A stretch of DNA of 35,864 bases from Campylobacteraceae bacterium (GCA_031274495.1 JAISQB010000080.1:1-35864), one strand, 5' to 3'; positions 1 to 9,335 are shown, counted from the stretch's first letter. Notes: generated by a model from the sequence alone, not told the origin. A program made the numbers and translations.

Positions 1-108
1 GTTGATCCTTTCGTCTTTATTAAAATTTACACTTTTAATCAAAAGTGGAGATACTCTTATCGTATCTTATCTTTTGGGTAAAAGTGTCAACGAAATGGTT
101 GACTTGTA

Positions 109-185
109 CAGGAATGACGAAAAGTAGGGCGCAGGTATGACGGAAAGGAGAGTGAGTGTGAGGGCGCGGGAATAGCGGAAGAGGG
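109..185. repeat. Three imperfect direct repeats at the left edge
   Basis: Read on the minus strand, three related units follow one another at about 164-185, 130-150 and 109-126. They share the approximate consensus TTTCCGTCATTCCTGCGCC with a few changes each. The first 200 bases hold no convincing gene. They also contain two short inverted repeats: CACTTTT/AAAAGTG at 30-47 and GTCAAC/GTTGAC at 86-103. The unit resembles the dispersed GTCATTCC-type intergenic repeats seen in many proteobacteria, a comparison made from memory. The open frames crossing it have no protein-like features. Confidence 0.4.
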
Positions 186-200
186 GCTGGGTAGTTTCCC

Positions 201-1118
201 TCACACCCCAACCACCCAAAACACAACCGGTATCGTCACCGCAGAAGCTATCGTGCTCCAAGTTATTATTGACGCCATTGTTACGGAGTCGCCGCCCATT
301 TGTTTGGAGAGGATGTAGGAGTTGGCGGCGCAAGGGAGGGTGCAGTATAGGAGGGCTATGGCTGCGGTGGTGCCTTGGAGGTTGAGGAGGTTTAATAAAA
401 TGGCTGCGGTGATGGGCATCGCGATGAGTTTTAGGGTGACGGAGTAGATCACGGCGAATGTTTTGTCGGTTTGTAGGATGAACATCAGTCCTGCGCCTAC
501 GGACATTAGGCTTAAGGGGGTGGCGACGGCGGCGAAATAGGTCACTGTCTGTCTTGCGGCGCCGCTGAAACGGAAGTCAAGGGCGTTTAAGAATAGGGCT
601 ATTATGACGCTTAGGATTAGGGGGTTTTTGATGAGGGATAGCAGTACGCCCGCGAAATTTTTCTTGGTTTTGGAGCCGTAGCGGTTGAGTACTATGACGC
701 TTAAAACATTGGTGATGACTATCATATAGGCTATGAAAATGCCCGATAGCGCGACGCCCGCTGTGCCGAAGAGGTCGTTTGAGAGGGCTATGAATATGTA
801 AGAGTTGTATCTGATGCCGCCTTGGAAGATGGAGGTGAAGGTGTCGTTTTTGGATTTGGCGAATAGTTGGACGGCGAAGATTAGCAAGGCGATGATGAGC
901 GTGGAGGCTATCGTCACGCCAACACCTCTACTCACATCTTGCATAACAAACTCGGCGTCTGTTATGTCAAGTATGAGCAGCGCGGGAAAGAAGAGATAGT
1001 ATACAAACTTTTCCGCCCCGTCCCAAAAGCGCTCGTCTTTGACAAATAGCCTCTTCGCCGCGCAGCCCGCGACTATGAGTGTAAATATCGGCAAGATAGC
1101 TAAAAAAGCGGCGCTCAT
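201..1118 (-). CDS. AEC-family (auxin efflux carrier-like) permease
   Basis: A 305-residue, almost entirely hydrophobic protein consistent with about ten membrane helices, the usual size of the AEC/YfdV permease family. Family hallmarks are visible: an N-terminal helix starting LAILPIFTLIVAG, polar glycines and asparagines within helices, and an LPCAANSYILSKQ segment near residues 260-272 that matches the conserved late-helix motif. AEC proteins are inner-membrane secondary transporters, often of organic or amino acids; the substrate cannot be read here. The gene lies 55 bp downstream of thiC on the same strand, so transcription controlled by the thiC TPP riboswitch could reach it. A TATAAT at 1146-1151 (minus) could instead give it its own promoter. 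An AAGG precedes the ATG by about 9 bases. Family assignment is confident, substrate unknown. Confidence 0.85.
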   Translation of the reverse strand: MSAAFLAILPIFTLIVAGCAAKRLFVKDERFWDGAEKFVYYLFFPALLILDITDAEFVMQDVSRGVGVTIASTLIIALLIFAVQLFAKSKNDTFTSIFQGGIRYNSYIFIALSNDLFGTAGVALSGIFIAYMIVITNVLSVIVLNRYGSKTKKNFAGVLLSLIKNPLILSVIIALFLNALDFRFSGAARQTVTYFAAVATPLSLMSVGAGLMFILQTDKTFAVIYSVTLKLIAMPITAAILLNLLNLQGTTAAIALLYCTLPCAANSYILSKQMGGDSVTMASIITWSTIASAVTIPVVFWVVGV

Positions 1119-1145
1119 CTGTGTGTCCTTATTGATATGCGTGCT

Positions 1146-1151
1146 ATTATA
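1146..1151 (-). promoter_or_regulatory. Possible -10 box upstream of the AEC permease
   Basis: The minus strand carries a perfect TATAAT in the short gap between thiC and the AEC permease gene. No good -35 hexamer lies 16-18 bases upstream, but Campylobacterota sigma-70 promoters often lack one. If active it would partly uncouple the permease from the thiC riboswitch. Confidence 0.35.
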
Positions 1152-1173
1152 CTACCGTTGCCGAAATGTTGGG

Positions 1174-2478
1174 TTAAATTATATTGACCTCTTCGCCGCT
1201 TAATATTTTATTCATATTTCTCATCGAGCAAAATTCGCCGCACATTGAGCAGGTGTCTTCGCGCTCAGGGGCAGACTCGGCTCTGTAGCGTCTTGCTTTT
1301 TGCGGGTCGATAGCAAGGGAAAACATACACTCCCAGTCCACCCTCTGGCGCGCCCTGCTCATACTATCGTCCCAATCTTTAGCGTTTGGAATCTTTTTAG
1401 CGATATCTGCCGCGTGGGCTGCTATCTTGGAGGCTATGATACCCTCTCTCATATCGTCGAAGTTAGGCAGTCTCAAATGCTCCGCAGGTGTCACATAGCA
1501 CAAAAACGCCGCCCCGTGCCACGCCGCTATCGCCCCGCCGATGGCTGAAGTGATATGGTCGTATCCGGGCGCTATGTCGGTCACCAAAGGTCCCAAGACA
1601 TAAAAAGGCGCGCCGTGGCAGAGTGTCTTTTGTATCTTCATATTTGCCTCTATCTGGTCAAGCGGCATATGCCCGGGACCCTCCACTATCACTTGCACAT
1701 CCTTTTCCCACGCCCTTTTTGTGAGCTCTCCTAAGGTGATGAGCTCCTCTATCTGGCACGCGTCGCTCGCGTCGTGCGTGGAGCCCGGACGGCAGGCGTC
1801 GCCGAGGCTTATCGTCACATCATATTCGCGGCAGATTTCGAGCAATTCGTCATAATACTCATAAAAAGGGTTTTCATTGCCCGTCATCTCCATCCACGCG
1901 AACATCAAAGAGCCGCCGCGTGAGACTATATTGGTGATACGGCTTCTGTTTTTTTTGAACCGCTCCGCCGTCTGTCTGTTAAGCCCCGCGTGGATAGTCA
2001 AAAAGTCTATCCCATCCTCAGCGTGCATTCTTGCGACATCTAACCACTCTTTTGCGGTGATCTCTTGAAGCGGTTTGTTGTAAAAGACCACGGCGTCGTA
2101 TATCGGGACGGTGCCCAACATCACGGTGGAGATTTGCGCCAACTCTTTGCGAAAAGCCCTTGTATCGCCGAATGTGCTTAGGTCCATTATGGCGTCCGCA
2201 CCAAGCTCGATGGCGCCTCTCACCTTTTCGAACTCATCATTTTGAGTGCTGCTATCTTTTGAAGTGCCCAGATTGACATTTATCTTTGTCTTCAACCTCT
2301 CGCCGATGGCTCTTGGCTCTAAACTTGTGTGGTTTTTGTTTGCCGGTATGACGGCGTGTCCGAGTGCCACCATATCCATCAATACTTTGGGCTCTATACC
2401 CTCGTGTCGTGCAGCCTCTCGCAACTCTTTGGTGATGAAGCCGTTTTTGGCAGCCTCTTTTTGTGTGTAGTAAAGCAT
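1174..2478 (-). CDS. thiC: Phosphomethylpyrimidine synthase ThiC
   Basis: ThiC is a radical-SAM enzyme that rearranges aminoimidazole ribotide into HMP phosphate, the pyrimidine half of thiamine. The protein is 434 residues from the ATG at 2478, reading [13 protein letters not shown]. An upstream TTG frame would add nine residues, but the ATG has an AAAAGGAC ribosome site at the right spacing. Recognisable segments include [42 protein letters not shown] and the C-terminal cluster motif CSMCGEFC. This is the short ThiC form, without the N-terminal extension of the E. coli enzyme. The cluster motif is C-x2-C-x3-C, one residue shorter than the C-x2-C-x4-C usually quoted. It sits under a TPP riboswitch, and thiL is elsewhere in the window. 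Confidence 0.96.
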   Translation of the reverse strand: MLYYTQKEAAKNGFITKELREAARHEGIEPKVLMDMVALGHAVIPANKNHTSLEPRAIGERLKTKINVNLGTSKDSSTQNDEFEKVRGAIELGADAIMDLSTFGDTRAFRKELAQISTVMLGTVPIYDAVVFYNKPLQEITAKEWLDVARMHAEDGIDFLTIHAGLNRQTAERFKKNRSRITNIVSRGGSLMFAWMEMTGNENPFYEYYDELLEICREYDVTISLGDACRPGSTHDASDACQIEELITLGELTKRAWEKDVQVIVEGPGHMPLDQIEANMKIQKTLCHGAPFYVLGPLVTDIAPGYDHITSAIGGAIAAWHGAAFLCYVTPAEHLRLPNFDDMREGIIASKIAAHAADIAKKIPNAKDWDDSMSRARQRVDWECMFSLAIDPQKARRYRAESAPEREDTCSMCGEFCSMRNMNKILSGEEVNII

Positions 2479-2534
2479 TTTTGTCCTTTTTAAAAATGGG
2501 GGCAAAATGCGTTTAGGAATTGTAAAAACAGTGG

Positions 2535-2609
2535 AAAATCCCTACGACAGCATTACCCGTACAGGTTCAAAGGGTATAATCTCAGCCGATAAAATCAGCA
2601 CCCCGTTAA
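2535..2609 (-). promoter_or_regulatory. TPP riboswitch (THI element) upstream of thiC
   Basis: Read on the minus strand, the leader carries the conserved parts of the TPP aptamer in order. These are GGGGTGCT (about 2597-2604), GGCTGAGA (about 2579-2587), ACCC, GAACCTG (about 2561-2568), ACGGGTAATGC and CGTAGGGA (2539-2547). The CTGAGA and GAACCTG blocks form the pyrimidine and pyrophosphate sensor arms. A TATAAT on the minus strand at 2617-2622 would start the RNA at about 2609, right at the aptamer. About 55 bases separate the aptamer from the thiC ATG. No clear intrinsic terminator is visible there, so control of translation initiation is the likelier mechanism (inference). Confidence 0.93.
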
Positions 2610-2616
2610 CGCGACG

Positions 2617-2622
2617 ATTATA
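2617..2622 (-). promoter_or_regulatory. -10 box of the thiC riboswitch transcript
   Basis: A perfect TATAAT on the minus strand lies about 8 bases before the first conserved base of the TPP aptamer, where a -10 box should be. The -35 region is poor, as is common in Campylobacterota. It diverges from ispG. Confidence 0.6.
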
Positions 2623-2699
2623 TTCATTCTTTCATAAAGCGAAGATAAATTTAAAAGATTGTATCATTTTAGCTTATTTAAAAGAGGCAAAACGAAACG

Positions 2700-3770
2700 A
2701 TGCAAGAGCGATTTAAGACAAAGCAGATAAATGTCGGCGGCGTACTTATAGGCGGTGACGCGCCCATCAGTGTGCAGTCTATGACATTCTCCAAAACGCG
2801 CGATGTAAAAGCAACCGTAGAGCAGATAAAGAGGCTTGAGCTTGCAGGGTGCGATATAGTGCGCGTAGCTGTACCCGAGCGCGAAGACGCCGAAGCTTTG
2901 AGGGCTATCAAATCGCAGATATCTATCCCGCTTGTGGCAGACATACATTTTAACTATCGCTTCGCGCTCATTGCCGCTGAGACGGTTGATTGTATCAGGA
3001 TAAACCCGGGCAATATCGGCTCCAAATCAAGAGTCAAAGAGGTAGCCAACGCGTGCAAAGCGCGCAATATCCCCATCCGTATCGGCGTCAACGGCGGCAG
3101 CTTGGAGAAAGAGTTTGAGACTAAATACGCCAACACGCCAAAAGGTATGGTTGAGTCGGCGCTGTACAATATAAAATACCTTGAAGATTTGGGCTTTACC
3201 GATATAAAAGTCTCATTAAAAGCGAGCGACGCGGTACGCACGGCGCAGGCGTATAGGATGCTGCGACCTTTGACGGAGTATCCGTTTCATCTTGGCGTGA
3301 CGGAGGCAGGTACGCTGTTTCACTCGACTATCAAGTCATCCATAGCGTTGGGTTCGTTGTTGATGGAGGGTATCGGCGATACGATGAGGGTCTCCATAAC
3401 GGGCGAGCTTGAAAAAGAGATACAGACGGCGCGTGCGATATTAAGGTACAGCGGCAGAGCGTTTGACGGGGTCAATATAGTATCTTGTCCCACTTGCGGG
3501 CGCATACAAGCAGACCTTGTAACGGCGGTCAGAGAGATAGAAGAGAAGACGGCGCATATAAAAACGCCTTTGAATATCTCCGTGATGGGCTGTGCTGTAA
3601 ACGCGATAGGTGAGGCAAAAGAGGCGGATGTGGCGATAGCGTTTGGGAAAAATAGCGGGCTTATCATAAAAAAAGGCGAGATTATCGCGAAGTTGGACGA
3701 GAAAGATTTGGTAAAGAGATTTTTAGAGGAGGTGGAGATGGAAGCGGCAAAGGAGAAATTCAATGGATAA
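2700..3770 (+). CDS. ispG: 4-hydroxy-3-methylbut-2-en-1-yl diphosphate synthase IspG
   Basis: IspG (GcpE) carries out the penultimate step of the non-mevalonate isoprenoid pathway, reducing the cyclic diphosphate MEcPP to HMBPP with a [4Fe-4S] cluster. The protein is 356 residues. The N-terminal barrel begins with [18 protein letters not shown] and contains [12 protein letters not shown] and RINPGNIG. The C-terminal cluster domain has C263 and C266 (SCPTCGR), C298 ([10 protein letters not shown]) and ligand E305. GAGG lies about 9 bases before the ATG. It diverges from thiC, and its last eight bases overlap the dnaB start, so the two are probably co-transcribed and translationally coupled. 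Confidence 0.97.
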   Translation: MQERFKTKQINVGGVLIGGDAPISVQSMTFSKTRDVKATVEQIKRLELAGCDIVRVAVPEREDAEALRAIKSQISIPLVADIHFNYRFALIAAETVDCIRINPGNIGSKSRVKEVANACKARNIPIRIGVNGGSLEKEFETKYANTPKGMVESALYNIKYLEDLGFTDIKVSLKASDAVRTAQAYRMLRPLTEYPFHLGVTEAGTLFHSTIKSSIALGSLLMEGIGDTMRVSITGELEKEIQTARAILRYSGRAFDGVNIVSCPTCGRIQADLVTAVREIEEKTAHIKTPLNISVMGCAVNAIGEAKEADVAIAFGKNSGLIIKKGEIIAKLDEKDLVKRFLEEVEMEAAKEKFNG

Positions 3771-5163
3771 CCTGCACAATATAAATATAGAGCGTTCGAT
3801 TTTAAGCTCCATTATATTTAACCCGACACTTTTTGAGGAGGTGTCGGCGAAGCTAAAAGCGACCGATTTTTATCTGCCCTCACACAGACATATATTCGCG
3901 GCGATGATAACTTGCGAGAGGGAAGAGCTGCCAATAGACGAAGAGTTTTTGAAGAAGGTCTTAAGCCGCGAGGGCAATTTTGACGAGGGGGCGCTGCTGG
4001 ATATCCTATCTACCAATCCCCTGCTCGCCATCAAAGCCTACACTGAAGAGATAAAAGATAAAGCCGTCAAAAGGGAGCTTGTGGCTCTGACGGGGACGAT
4101 AAACGACACGGCTATCGAGAAGGATCTGCCCGCGCGCGAAGCGGTGGATATCGTGCAGCAAGAGTTGTATCAGATAATGCAAGAGTCGGGTGAGAAGGAG
4201 TTTCGAGAATCCCCCGAGATGTCGCACGCCACGCTTGAACACATAAAAGAGATGAAAGCCAGAGGCAATACGATGATAACGGGGCTTGATGTGGGATTTT
4301 ACAATCTCAACAGGCTCACTACGGGCTTCAACAACGGCGATTTTGTCGTTATCGCGGCGCGTCCGTCTATGGGTAAAACCGCCTTTTGTCTTAATATAGC
4401 AGGACACTGCCTTGATGAAAACAAAGGCGTTGCGATATTTTCGCTGGAGATGCCCGCCGAACAGTTGATGCTAAGGATGCTCAGCGCCAAGACATCTATC
4501 CCGCTTCAAAATCTAAAAATCGGCAATATGGAAGATGATGAGTGGACGAGGCTCTCCGACGCTATCGATGAGTTTTCAAGAAAAAAGTTTTTCGTAAACG
4601 ACCAAGGCAATATCAATATCCACCAAGTGCGCGCGCAGCTTAGAAAACTAAAGATGAAACACCCCGAAATCTCGCTTTGCGTTATAGACTATCTACAGCT
4701 TATGACGGGCTCAAGCGGCGGCAAAGAGAGGCACTTGGAGGTGAGCGAAATCAGCCGTGGGTTAAAACTGTTGGCGCGTGAGCTTAATATGCCTATAGTC
4801 GCCCTCTCGCAGCTTAACCGCAGCCTTGAGAGCAGAGACGATAAAAGACCGATGCTTAGCGACCTAAGGGAGTCGGGCGCTATCGAGCAGGACGCGGATA
4901 TCATACTTTTTGTCTACAGGGGTGACATCTATAAAGAGCGCGAAGAGAAAGAGCGCGAAGAGAAGGCAAAAAGGGACGGCAAAGAGTACAAAAGCACCTT
5001 TGTCAAACGCCCGATAGAAGATGCCGAGATACTTGTGGGCAAAAATAGAAATGGTCCTATCGGTACGGTGGATGTTGTATTTCACAAATCCTATACGAAG
5101 TTTGTAGATAAGATGGACGGCGCCGAGCAGTCGTATAGTTTCAGCAAAATAGAGATCTCATAG
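3763..5163 (+). CDS. dnaB: Replicative DNA helicase DnaB
   Basis: DnaB is the hexameric helicase that unwinds DNA ahead of the replisome and binds primase. The 466-residue protein has the N-terminal helical domain (residues 1-100, starting [14 protein letters not shown]). A linker follows, then the RecA-like motor with Walker A ARPSMGKT (K205), FSLEMP, the Walker B region VIDYLQLM, and [15 protein letters not shown] with [13 protein letters not shown] charged stretch rich in Glu, Lys and Arg near residues 387-405 ([18 protein letters not shown]) is an insertion in the C-terminal part. No intein is present. The start overlaps ispG by eight bases, and comEC follows seven bases after the stop. 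Confidence 0.97.
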   Translation: MDNLHNINIERSILSSIIFNPTLFEEVSAKLKATDFYLPSHRHIFAAMITCEREELPIDEEFLKKVLSREGNFDEGALLDILSTNPLLAIKAYTEEIKDKAVKRELVALTGTINDTAIEKDLPAREAVDIVQQELYQIMQESGEKEFRESPEMSHATLEHIKEMKARGNTMITGLDVGFYNLNRLTTGFNNGDFVVIAARPSMGKTAFCLNIAGHCLDENKGVAIFSLEMPAEQLMLRMLSAKTSIPLQNLKIGNMEDDEWTRLSDAIDEFSRKKFFVNDQGNINIHQVRAQLRKLKMKHPEISLCVIDYLQLMTGSSGGKERHLEVSEISRGLKLLARELNMPIVALSQLNRSLESRDDKRPMLSDLRESGAIEQDADIILFVYRGDIYKEREEKEREEKAKRDGKEYKSTFVKRPIEDAEILVGKNRNGPIGTVDVVFHKSYTKFVDKMDGAEQSYSFSKIEIS

Positions 5164-5170
5164 GCAAGCG

Positions 5171-6436
5171 GTGAAGCCCTATCTGCCGCTTTTTCAACGA
5201 AAGCTTGAGGGGGCGGCGCTGTTTGCCGGGCTGCTTTGTATACTTCTTGTAAATATCGCTTTTAAATACGCCGATTTTTTGGAGTTCAAGAGCCGCTCGT
5301 GGGCGTCGTTTCGCGGCGATTTGGTAAATATCGTGCCCTTAATCGCAAAAAACGGCAGAGCATATCAGCGCCTCTATGTAAAAAACGACGACGGTATCAC
5401 GCTCACGGTAGCCTACTTTGCCAAAGATGAGTTTAAAATAAATATGCGCGTAGGCTTTCGCGTCAAAACGGATGGGGTCACATTTGCCGATTTTTTATCG
5501 CGCAGGTTTTACGCGCCGTCCGTTTTAGTCTGGGCAAACGAGGCGGAGGCGAGCTTAAGAGATAGGCTTTTTGACGCTATCGCGCTTCAGCACGAAGATA
5601 AACTCACCAAAGAGCTATTCGGCGCGCTTTTTTTGGCTACACCTATATCCAAAGAGTTAAGGGACGCGGTGCAGCTCTTTGGCGTGTCACATCTAATCGC
5701 CATAAGTGGCTTTCACCTTGGTATAATATTTGCCTTTTTGTACGCTCTTTTAAATCTCCCCTACCGCTTTTTTCAAAACAGATACTTCCCGTACCGCAAC
5801 GCCCGCTGGGACATCTCGCTTGTCGTATTTTTGCTGCTTGGCGGGTATCTGTGGCTTATAGATATGACGCCATCGTTCTTGCGCTCTTATGTGATGGGGG
5901 CGGCTGGATTTTTGTTTTTGTGGCGAGGCGTCAATGTCATCAATTTTGAACTGCTGTTTTTATGCGCGGCGTTTTTGGTGAGCCTCTTTCCGCATTTAGC
6001 TTTTAATGTGGGCTTTATACTCTCGTGCTTTGGTGTATTTTTTATATTTGTCTATGTGAGGCATTTTGGGGATAGTTTCAAAGTGTGGCAGAGCGCTGTT
6101 CTTATCAATATCTGGCTCTTTTTGGCGATGACCCCGTTGGTGCATTACTGGTTTGGGGCGCTAAGCGTTATGCAATTTGCCTGCGTGCCGTTGAGCATTT
6201 TGTTTGTTCTCTTTTATCCGATAGAGGCGGTTTTGCATTTGATAGGATGGGGCGGGATATTGGATAGTTTTATCGTAAAATTTTTGAGTTTTCAAGTCCA
6301 AAGTTTAGAAGTAAAGACCCCTTTATGGCTGCTTGCCGTCTATATCCTTTTGTCGTTTGGCGCGGCGAAGAGGAGGATTTTCACTCTTGCTTTGGCTCTT
6401 TTGGGCGGCGGCTTCTTTATATCTTTGCTGCGTTAG
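5171..6436 (+). CDS. comEC: ComEC/Rec2-family DNA-uptake channel, short form
   Basis: ComEC forms the inner-membrane channel for single-stranded DNA during natural transformation. The 421-residue protein starts at a GTG preceded by AAGC/GGTG-type sequence without a strong ribosome site, and is probably coupled to dnaB seven bases upstream. It has an N-terminal membrane segment (residues 15-32) and a soluble region to about 130. The ComEC core follows, with the family motif HLIAISGFHLG (about 175-185) and TPSFLRSYVMG (about 236-246), then several membrane helices. The C-terminal metallo-beta-lactamase-like domain of Bacillus ComEC is absent, as in H. pylori ComE3, which also follows dnaB (known from memory). 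The last 114 bases overlap the end of yihY on the other strand. Confidence 0.88.
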   Translation: MKPYLPLFQRKLEGAALFAGLLCILLVNIAFKYADFLEFKSRSWASFRGDLVNIVPLIAKNGRAYQRLYVKNDDGITLTVAYFAKDEFKINMRVGFRVKTDGVTFADFLSRRFYAPSVLVWANEAEASLRDRLFDAIALQHEDKLTKELFGALFLATPISKELRDAVQLFGVSHLIAISGFHLGIIFAFLYALLNLPYRFFQNRYFPYRNARWDISLVVFLLLGGYLWLIDMTPSFLRSYVMGAAGFLFLWRGVNVINFELLFLCAAFLVSLFPHLAFNVGFILSCFGVFFIFVYVRHFGDSFKVWQSAVLINIWLFLAMTPLVHYWFGALSVMQFACVPLSILFVLFYPIEAVLHLIGWGGILDSFIVKFLSFQVQSLEVKTPLWLLAVYILLSFGAAKRRIFTLALALLGGGFFISLLR

Positions 6437-7219
6437 ATGCAAAAGATAGCAGACTCTTATGCCATACAAAAATATAACCCACGAGATATATATCCAGACA
6501 AATAAAAATAGTATGACGCTAAATGGTCCATATATCGTCTGATATATCTGGTTGTGGGTCGCGTAGAGTACGAAAAGGGTCTTTGAGAGATACCAGATAA
6601 GCGACGCCAAAAATGACGCCAAAGCACCAGCGCTCATAGATATTTTCGCACTTGAAGATATCATATAGACGGTAAAAAAGAGCGCCCATACGACAAGATA
6701 TGGAAACGCCGCTAAGATATTTATATTGCTAAAGCCATACCCCGCCAAAAACTTCTGTATAACGGTAGATAGATAAAACGATACACCAAGCAGTATGGGG
6801 GCGAGCGTCACAAGCGTCCAGTATGAAGAGAGGGACTGCCAAAAGGGGCGCGGGGTTGTGTGCATAATTTTATTAAAAATTGCCTCGTAATCCCTGAAAA
6901 ACAGCACCGATACAATAAGCATCGTCACAAAGCCAAATATCCCTATCTGCGTTGTGTTGCCCAAAAATTTGTCTATATATTCGGAGATGACCTCTGGGTT
7001 TGACGGCGAGATGGAGTTAAAGATAAATGTTTTTATCGTGTTGTAGTGTTCGTTGAAACTGGGCAATTTAGTGACTATGGAGAATGTCAAAAGTAGCACG
7101 GGGATGACCGAAAGGATCGTGTGAAAACTAAGACTTGAAGCGTATGTCATCAAGTCTTTGTCGTTGAGTCTGCCCAAAAGCGCGAAGAGTTCTTTGCACT
7201 TTTGTAGGAGCTTCATCAT
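6323..7219 (-). CDS. yihY: YihY/BrkB-family inner-membrane protein
   Basis: A 298-residue membrane protein of the YihY/BrkB (UPF0761) family. The family signature is clear near the N terminus: DLMTYASSLSFHTILSVIPVLLLTFSI, followed by about five more hydrophobic helices and a YGPFSVILFLFVWIYISWVIFLYG block near residues 225-250. The cytoplasmic tail (about 265-298) is rich in Lys, Arg and Ser. Earlier claims that the family is ribonuclease BN are not upheld; the function is unknown. The start overlaps the glcD stop by four bases, so it is coupled to glcD. Its last 114 bases run antisense to the 3' end of comEC, and those bases encode the charged tail. Confidence 0.88.
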   Translation of the reverse strand: MMKLLQKCKELFALLGRLNDKDLMTYASSLSFHTILSVIPVLLLTFSIVTKLPSFNEHYNTIKTFIFNSISPSNPEVISEYIDKFLGNTTQIGIFGFVTMLIVSVLFFRDYEAIFNKIMHTTPRPFWQSLSSYWTLVTLAPILLGVSFYLSTVIQKFLAGYGFSNINILAAFPYLVVWALFFTVYMISSSAKISMSAGALASFLASLIWYLSKTLFVLYATHNQIYQTIYGPFSVILFLFVWIYISWVIFLYGIRVCYLLHLTQQRYKEAAAQKSQSKSENPPLRRAKRQKDIDGKQP

Positions 7220-8598
7220 AGCCCCATTTTGTGAGGGTTGAGTATATTGTTGGGGTCAAACGCCTTTTTTATCGCGCGAAAAAGTTCCATCTCTTGTTCC
7301 GTAAACGCCAAACGCATAAACGGCGCTTTTGAGATACCTATGCCGTGTTCGCCGCTTAGCGTGCCGCCAAGATCGACTGTGATCTTAAATATCTCCTCTA
7401 TAGCCTCGTGCCCCTTTTTAAGCTCTTCAGGGTTGCTGCCGTCTACCATAACATTTGTATGCACATTTCCATCGCCTGTGTGCCCGAAACAGGGGACTAA
7501 AACGCCGTATTTTTTCGCCGTTTCGTCTATCTTTTCGAGAAGCCGGGGCAATTTGCTTCTTGGGACGGTGATATCTTCATTTAACTTTTTGCTTCCGTAT
7601 ATGGTGATACTTTGGGAACAGTTGCGTCTGGCGAACCACAAATCTTTGGCTTCGTTCTCATCTTTTGCTATTTTAAATTCGCTGCATCCGTTTTGCTTGA
7701 AGACTTCATCTATCTTTTGCATCTGCTCGTCCAAGACATTCAGAGCACTGCCGTCTACATCGGTGATGAGGATAGCGCCCGCCTCTTTTGGCAAGCCTTT
7801 GTGAAATCTCTCCTCAACGGCGCGTATACTGAGATTGTCCAAAAACTCCATAGCCACAGGCGTGATACCCTCGGCAAATGTCTTATATACGGCGCTCATA
7901 GCCTCTTTCACGCTTGGAAAAACGCCAAAGGCTGTTTTGGTGAATTTGGGCTTTGCGATGAGCTTTAGCGTTATCTCGGTTATCACGGCAAGGGTGCCTT
8001 CGCTCGCTATCAAAATGCCCGCTATATTGTAGCCCGCGACATCTTTAATGGTGCGTTTTCCCGCTCGTATTATCTCGCCGCTTGGCAAAACCGCGCGCAG
8101 TGCCATCACATAATCTTTCGTGATACCATACTTCGCCGCTCTCATACCGCCAGCGTTTTCGCCCACATTGCCGCCTATCGTGGAGTGCTCTTCGCTTGCT
8201 GGGTCAGGCGGATAGAAAAGTCCGTGTTCCAAAGCCTTTTTTTGCAGGTCCATATTGATGACGCCGGGTTGCACTACCGCGACCATATTGTCCATATCTA
8301 TCTCAAGGATTTTGTTCATATGCTTTTCAAAGCCAAGGATTATGCCGCCGTTAATGCCAAGGCTGCCGCCCGTAAAGCCGCTTCCCGCCCCTCGCGGCGT
8401 GATGATGATATTATGCTCGTTACAGTATCGCAATATCTCGCTCACATCTTTTTCATCGCGCGGAAAAACAACGGCGTCTGGTTCAAATTTGCTTCTTGTA
8501 GCGTCGTATGAGTAGGCGATAAGGTGGGCTTTGTCGGTGTAGATATTCTCTTGTCCTACTATATCGACGAAGGCTTTGATATGCTGAGTATCCAGCAT
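7216..8598 (-). CDS. glcD: FAD-linked oxidase, glycolate/lactate oxidase GlcD-like subunit
   Basis: A flavoenzyme of the vanillyl-alcohol oxidase/PCMH fold that oxidises 2-hydroxy acids such as glycolate or D-lactate. The 460-residue protein has the FAD-binding half with RGAGSGFTGGSLG (about 60-72), EHSTIGGNVGENAGG (about 136-150) and GTLAVITEITLKLI. The substrate half carries FGHTGDGNVHTNV and LGGTLSGEHGIGISK. No FeS-binding GlcF or GlcE gene is adjacent, so the electron acceptor is unclear. It starts on the last base of the pgbA-like stop codon (TAATG) and overlaps yihY by four bases, making a three-gene coupled unit. In H. pylori the same pair is HP0508-HP0509, from memory. Confidence 0.93.
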   Translation of the reverse strand: MLDTQHIKAFVDIVGQENIYTDKAHLIAYSYDATRSKFEPDAVVFPRDEKDVSEILRYCNEHNIIITPRGAGSGFTGGSLGINGGIILGFEKHMNKILEIDMDNMVAVVQPGVINMDLQKKALEHGLFYPPDPASEEHSTIGGNVGENAGGMRAAKYGITKDYVMALRAVLPSGEIIRAGKRTIKDVAGYNIAGILIASEGTLAVITEITLKLIAKPKFTKTAFGVFPSVKEAMSAVYKTFAEGITPVAMEFLDNLSIRAVEERFHKGLPKEAGAILITDVDGSALNVLDEQMQKIDEVFKQNGCSEFKIAKDENEAKDLWFARRNCSQSITIYGSKKLNEDITVPRSKLPRLLEKIDETAKKYGVLVPCFGHTGDGNVHTNVMVDGSNPEELKKGHEAIEEIFKITVDLGGTLSGEHGIGISKAPFMRLAFTEQEMELFRAIKKAFDPNNILNPHKMGL

Positions 8599-9335
8599 TA
8601 TTTAAGTCCCAGAAGAAGCCTGTAGTATTCGCCGTAATTTTCTATATTTTTATTGCCTATGACAACAAGCGGCGAAGTTTTGACATTGTCCGAGATACGG
8701 CTATAGAACGGCAAAACTATCTCTTCGCCTTCTACGGGTATCTTAAAGGCTTTTACCACTTTAAACGATGTGCAGTCCACAAAGTAGCCCATATTGTTGA
8801 TATTAAATGTGATGAGTCCCGTCATATTGATGTTGCATAGCTCCACAAAACTCTTTTTGTCGGGATTTGGGATGTATCTTTTGGCTAAAAATGCTGCCGC
8901 GATGTCGGGGTGTATCCACTCTATGTCTACAAAAAAGTCGGTTATTTTTTTGAATGATTCGTAGTTTGGAGTTACCAAAAGTGAGCGGTTGTAGAGGTAG
9001 TTTAGTTTGACGATATCGCCCTCTTTTGGTGTGACGGACATTCTTGGAAAATTTTTTTGTACGAGCGTGTCAAACGGGGTAAGTTCCAGTACGGCGTCTG
9101 TGCCGTTTTTGCTTACAACCGTAGCCCTTGCCGTTATCATAGACTCTTCATTTTCAAACAGATACATCACAATACCGCCCGAACCCACCACGATAGATGG
9201 CGAGTCGTCAATAACAGCGCGATTGTTGTTTACGGATTTTAGTGTGGTCTCATACTCTTCAAAGAGAGGCTTATCATATGCGGCAAAAACAGAAGTCATA
9301 AATATAGATAAAATCATAAGTAGTCGTTGTAACAC
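8598..9335 (-). CDS. PgbA-like exported protein (plasminogen-binding protein N-domain family)
   Basis: A 245-residue exported protein. A hydrophobic signal (MLQRLLMILSIFMTSVFA) ends with a signal-peptidase I type site before AYDKP. A beta-rich region follows, containing VDDSPSIVVGSGGIVMYLF-like and ELTPFDTLVQ segments. This and its place immediately before glcD match H. pylori HP0508 (PgbA) as I remember it. The C-terminal lysine-rich tail that gives PgbA its plasminogen binding is not obvious, although the protein does end in Lys, so a conserved envelope role is likelier than host binding. Start: GTG at 9335 with AAAGG eight bases upstream; an ATG at 9317 is the alternative. It diverges from the csd3-like gene. 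Confidence 0.7.
   Translation of the reverse strand: MLQRLLMILSIFMTSVFAAYDKPLFEEYETTLKSVNNNRAVIDDSPSIVVGSGGIVMYLFENEESMITARATVVSKNGTDAVLELTPFDTLVQKNFPRMSVTPKEGDIVKLNYLYNRSLLVTPNYESFKKITDFFVDIEWIHPDIAAAFLAKRYIPNPDKKSFVELCNINMTGLITFNINNMGYFVDCTSFKVVKAFKIPVEGEEIVLPFYSRISDNVKTSPLVVIGNKNIENYGEYYRLLLGLK

Noticed and set aside
35-333. Small minus-strand frames at the left edge
   Set aside because: They run over degenerate repeats and the permease end, lack a ribosome site and have no protein-like pattern.
2479-2505. TTG at 2505 as the thiC start
   Set aside because: The ATG at 2478 has a ribosome site at the right distance, and the extra nine residues (MPPFLKRTK) do not resemble ThiC.
7238-8515. 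Long plus-strand frames opposite glcD
   Set aside because: They are antisense to a well-supported enzyme, low in complexity and rich in Ser/Leu, as expected from shadow frames.
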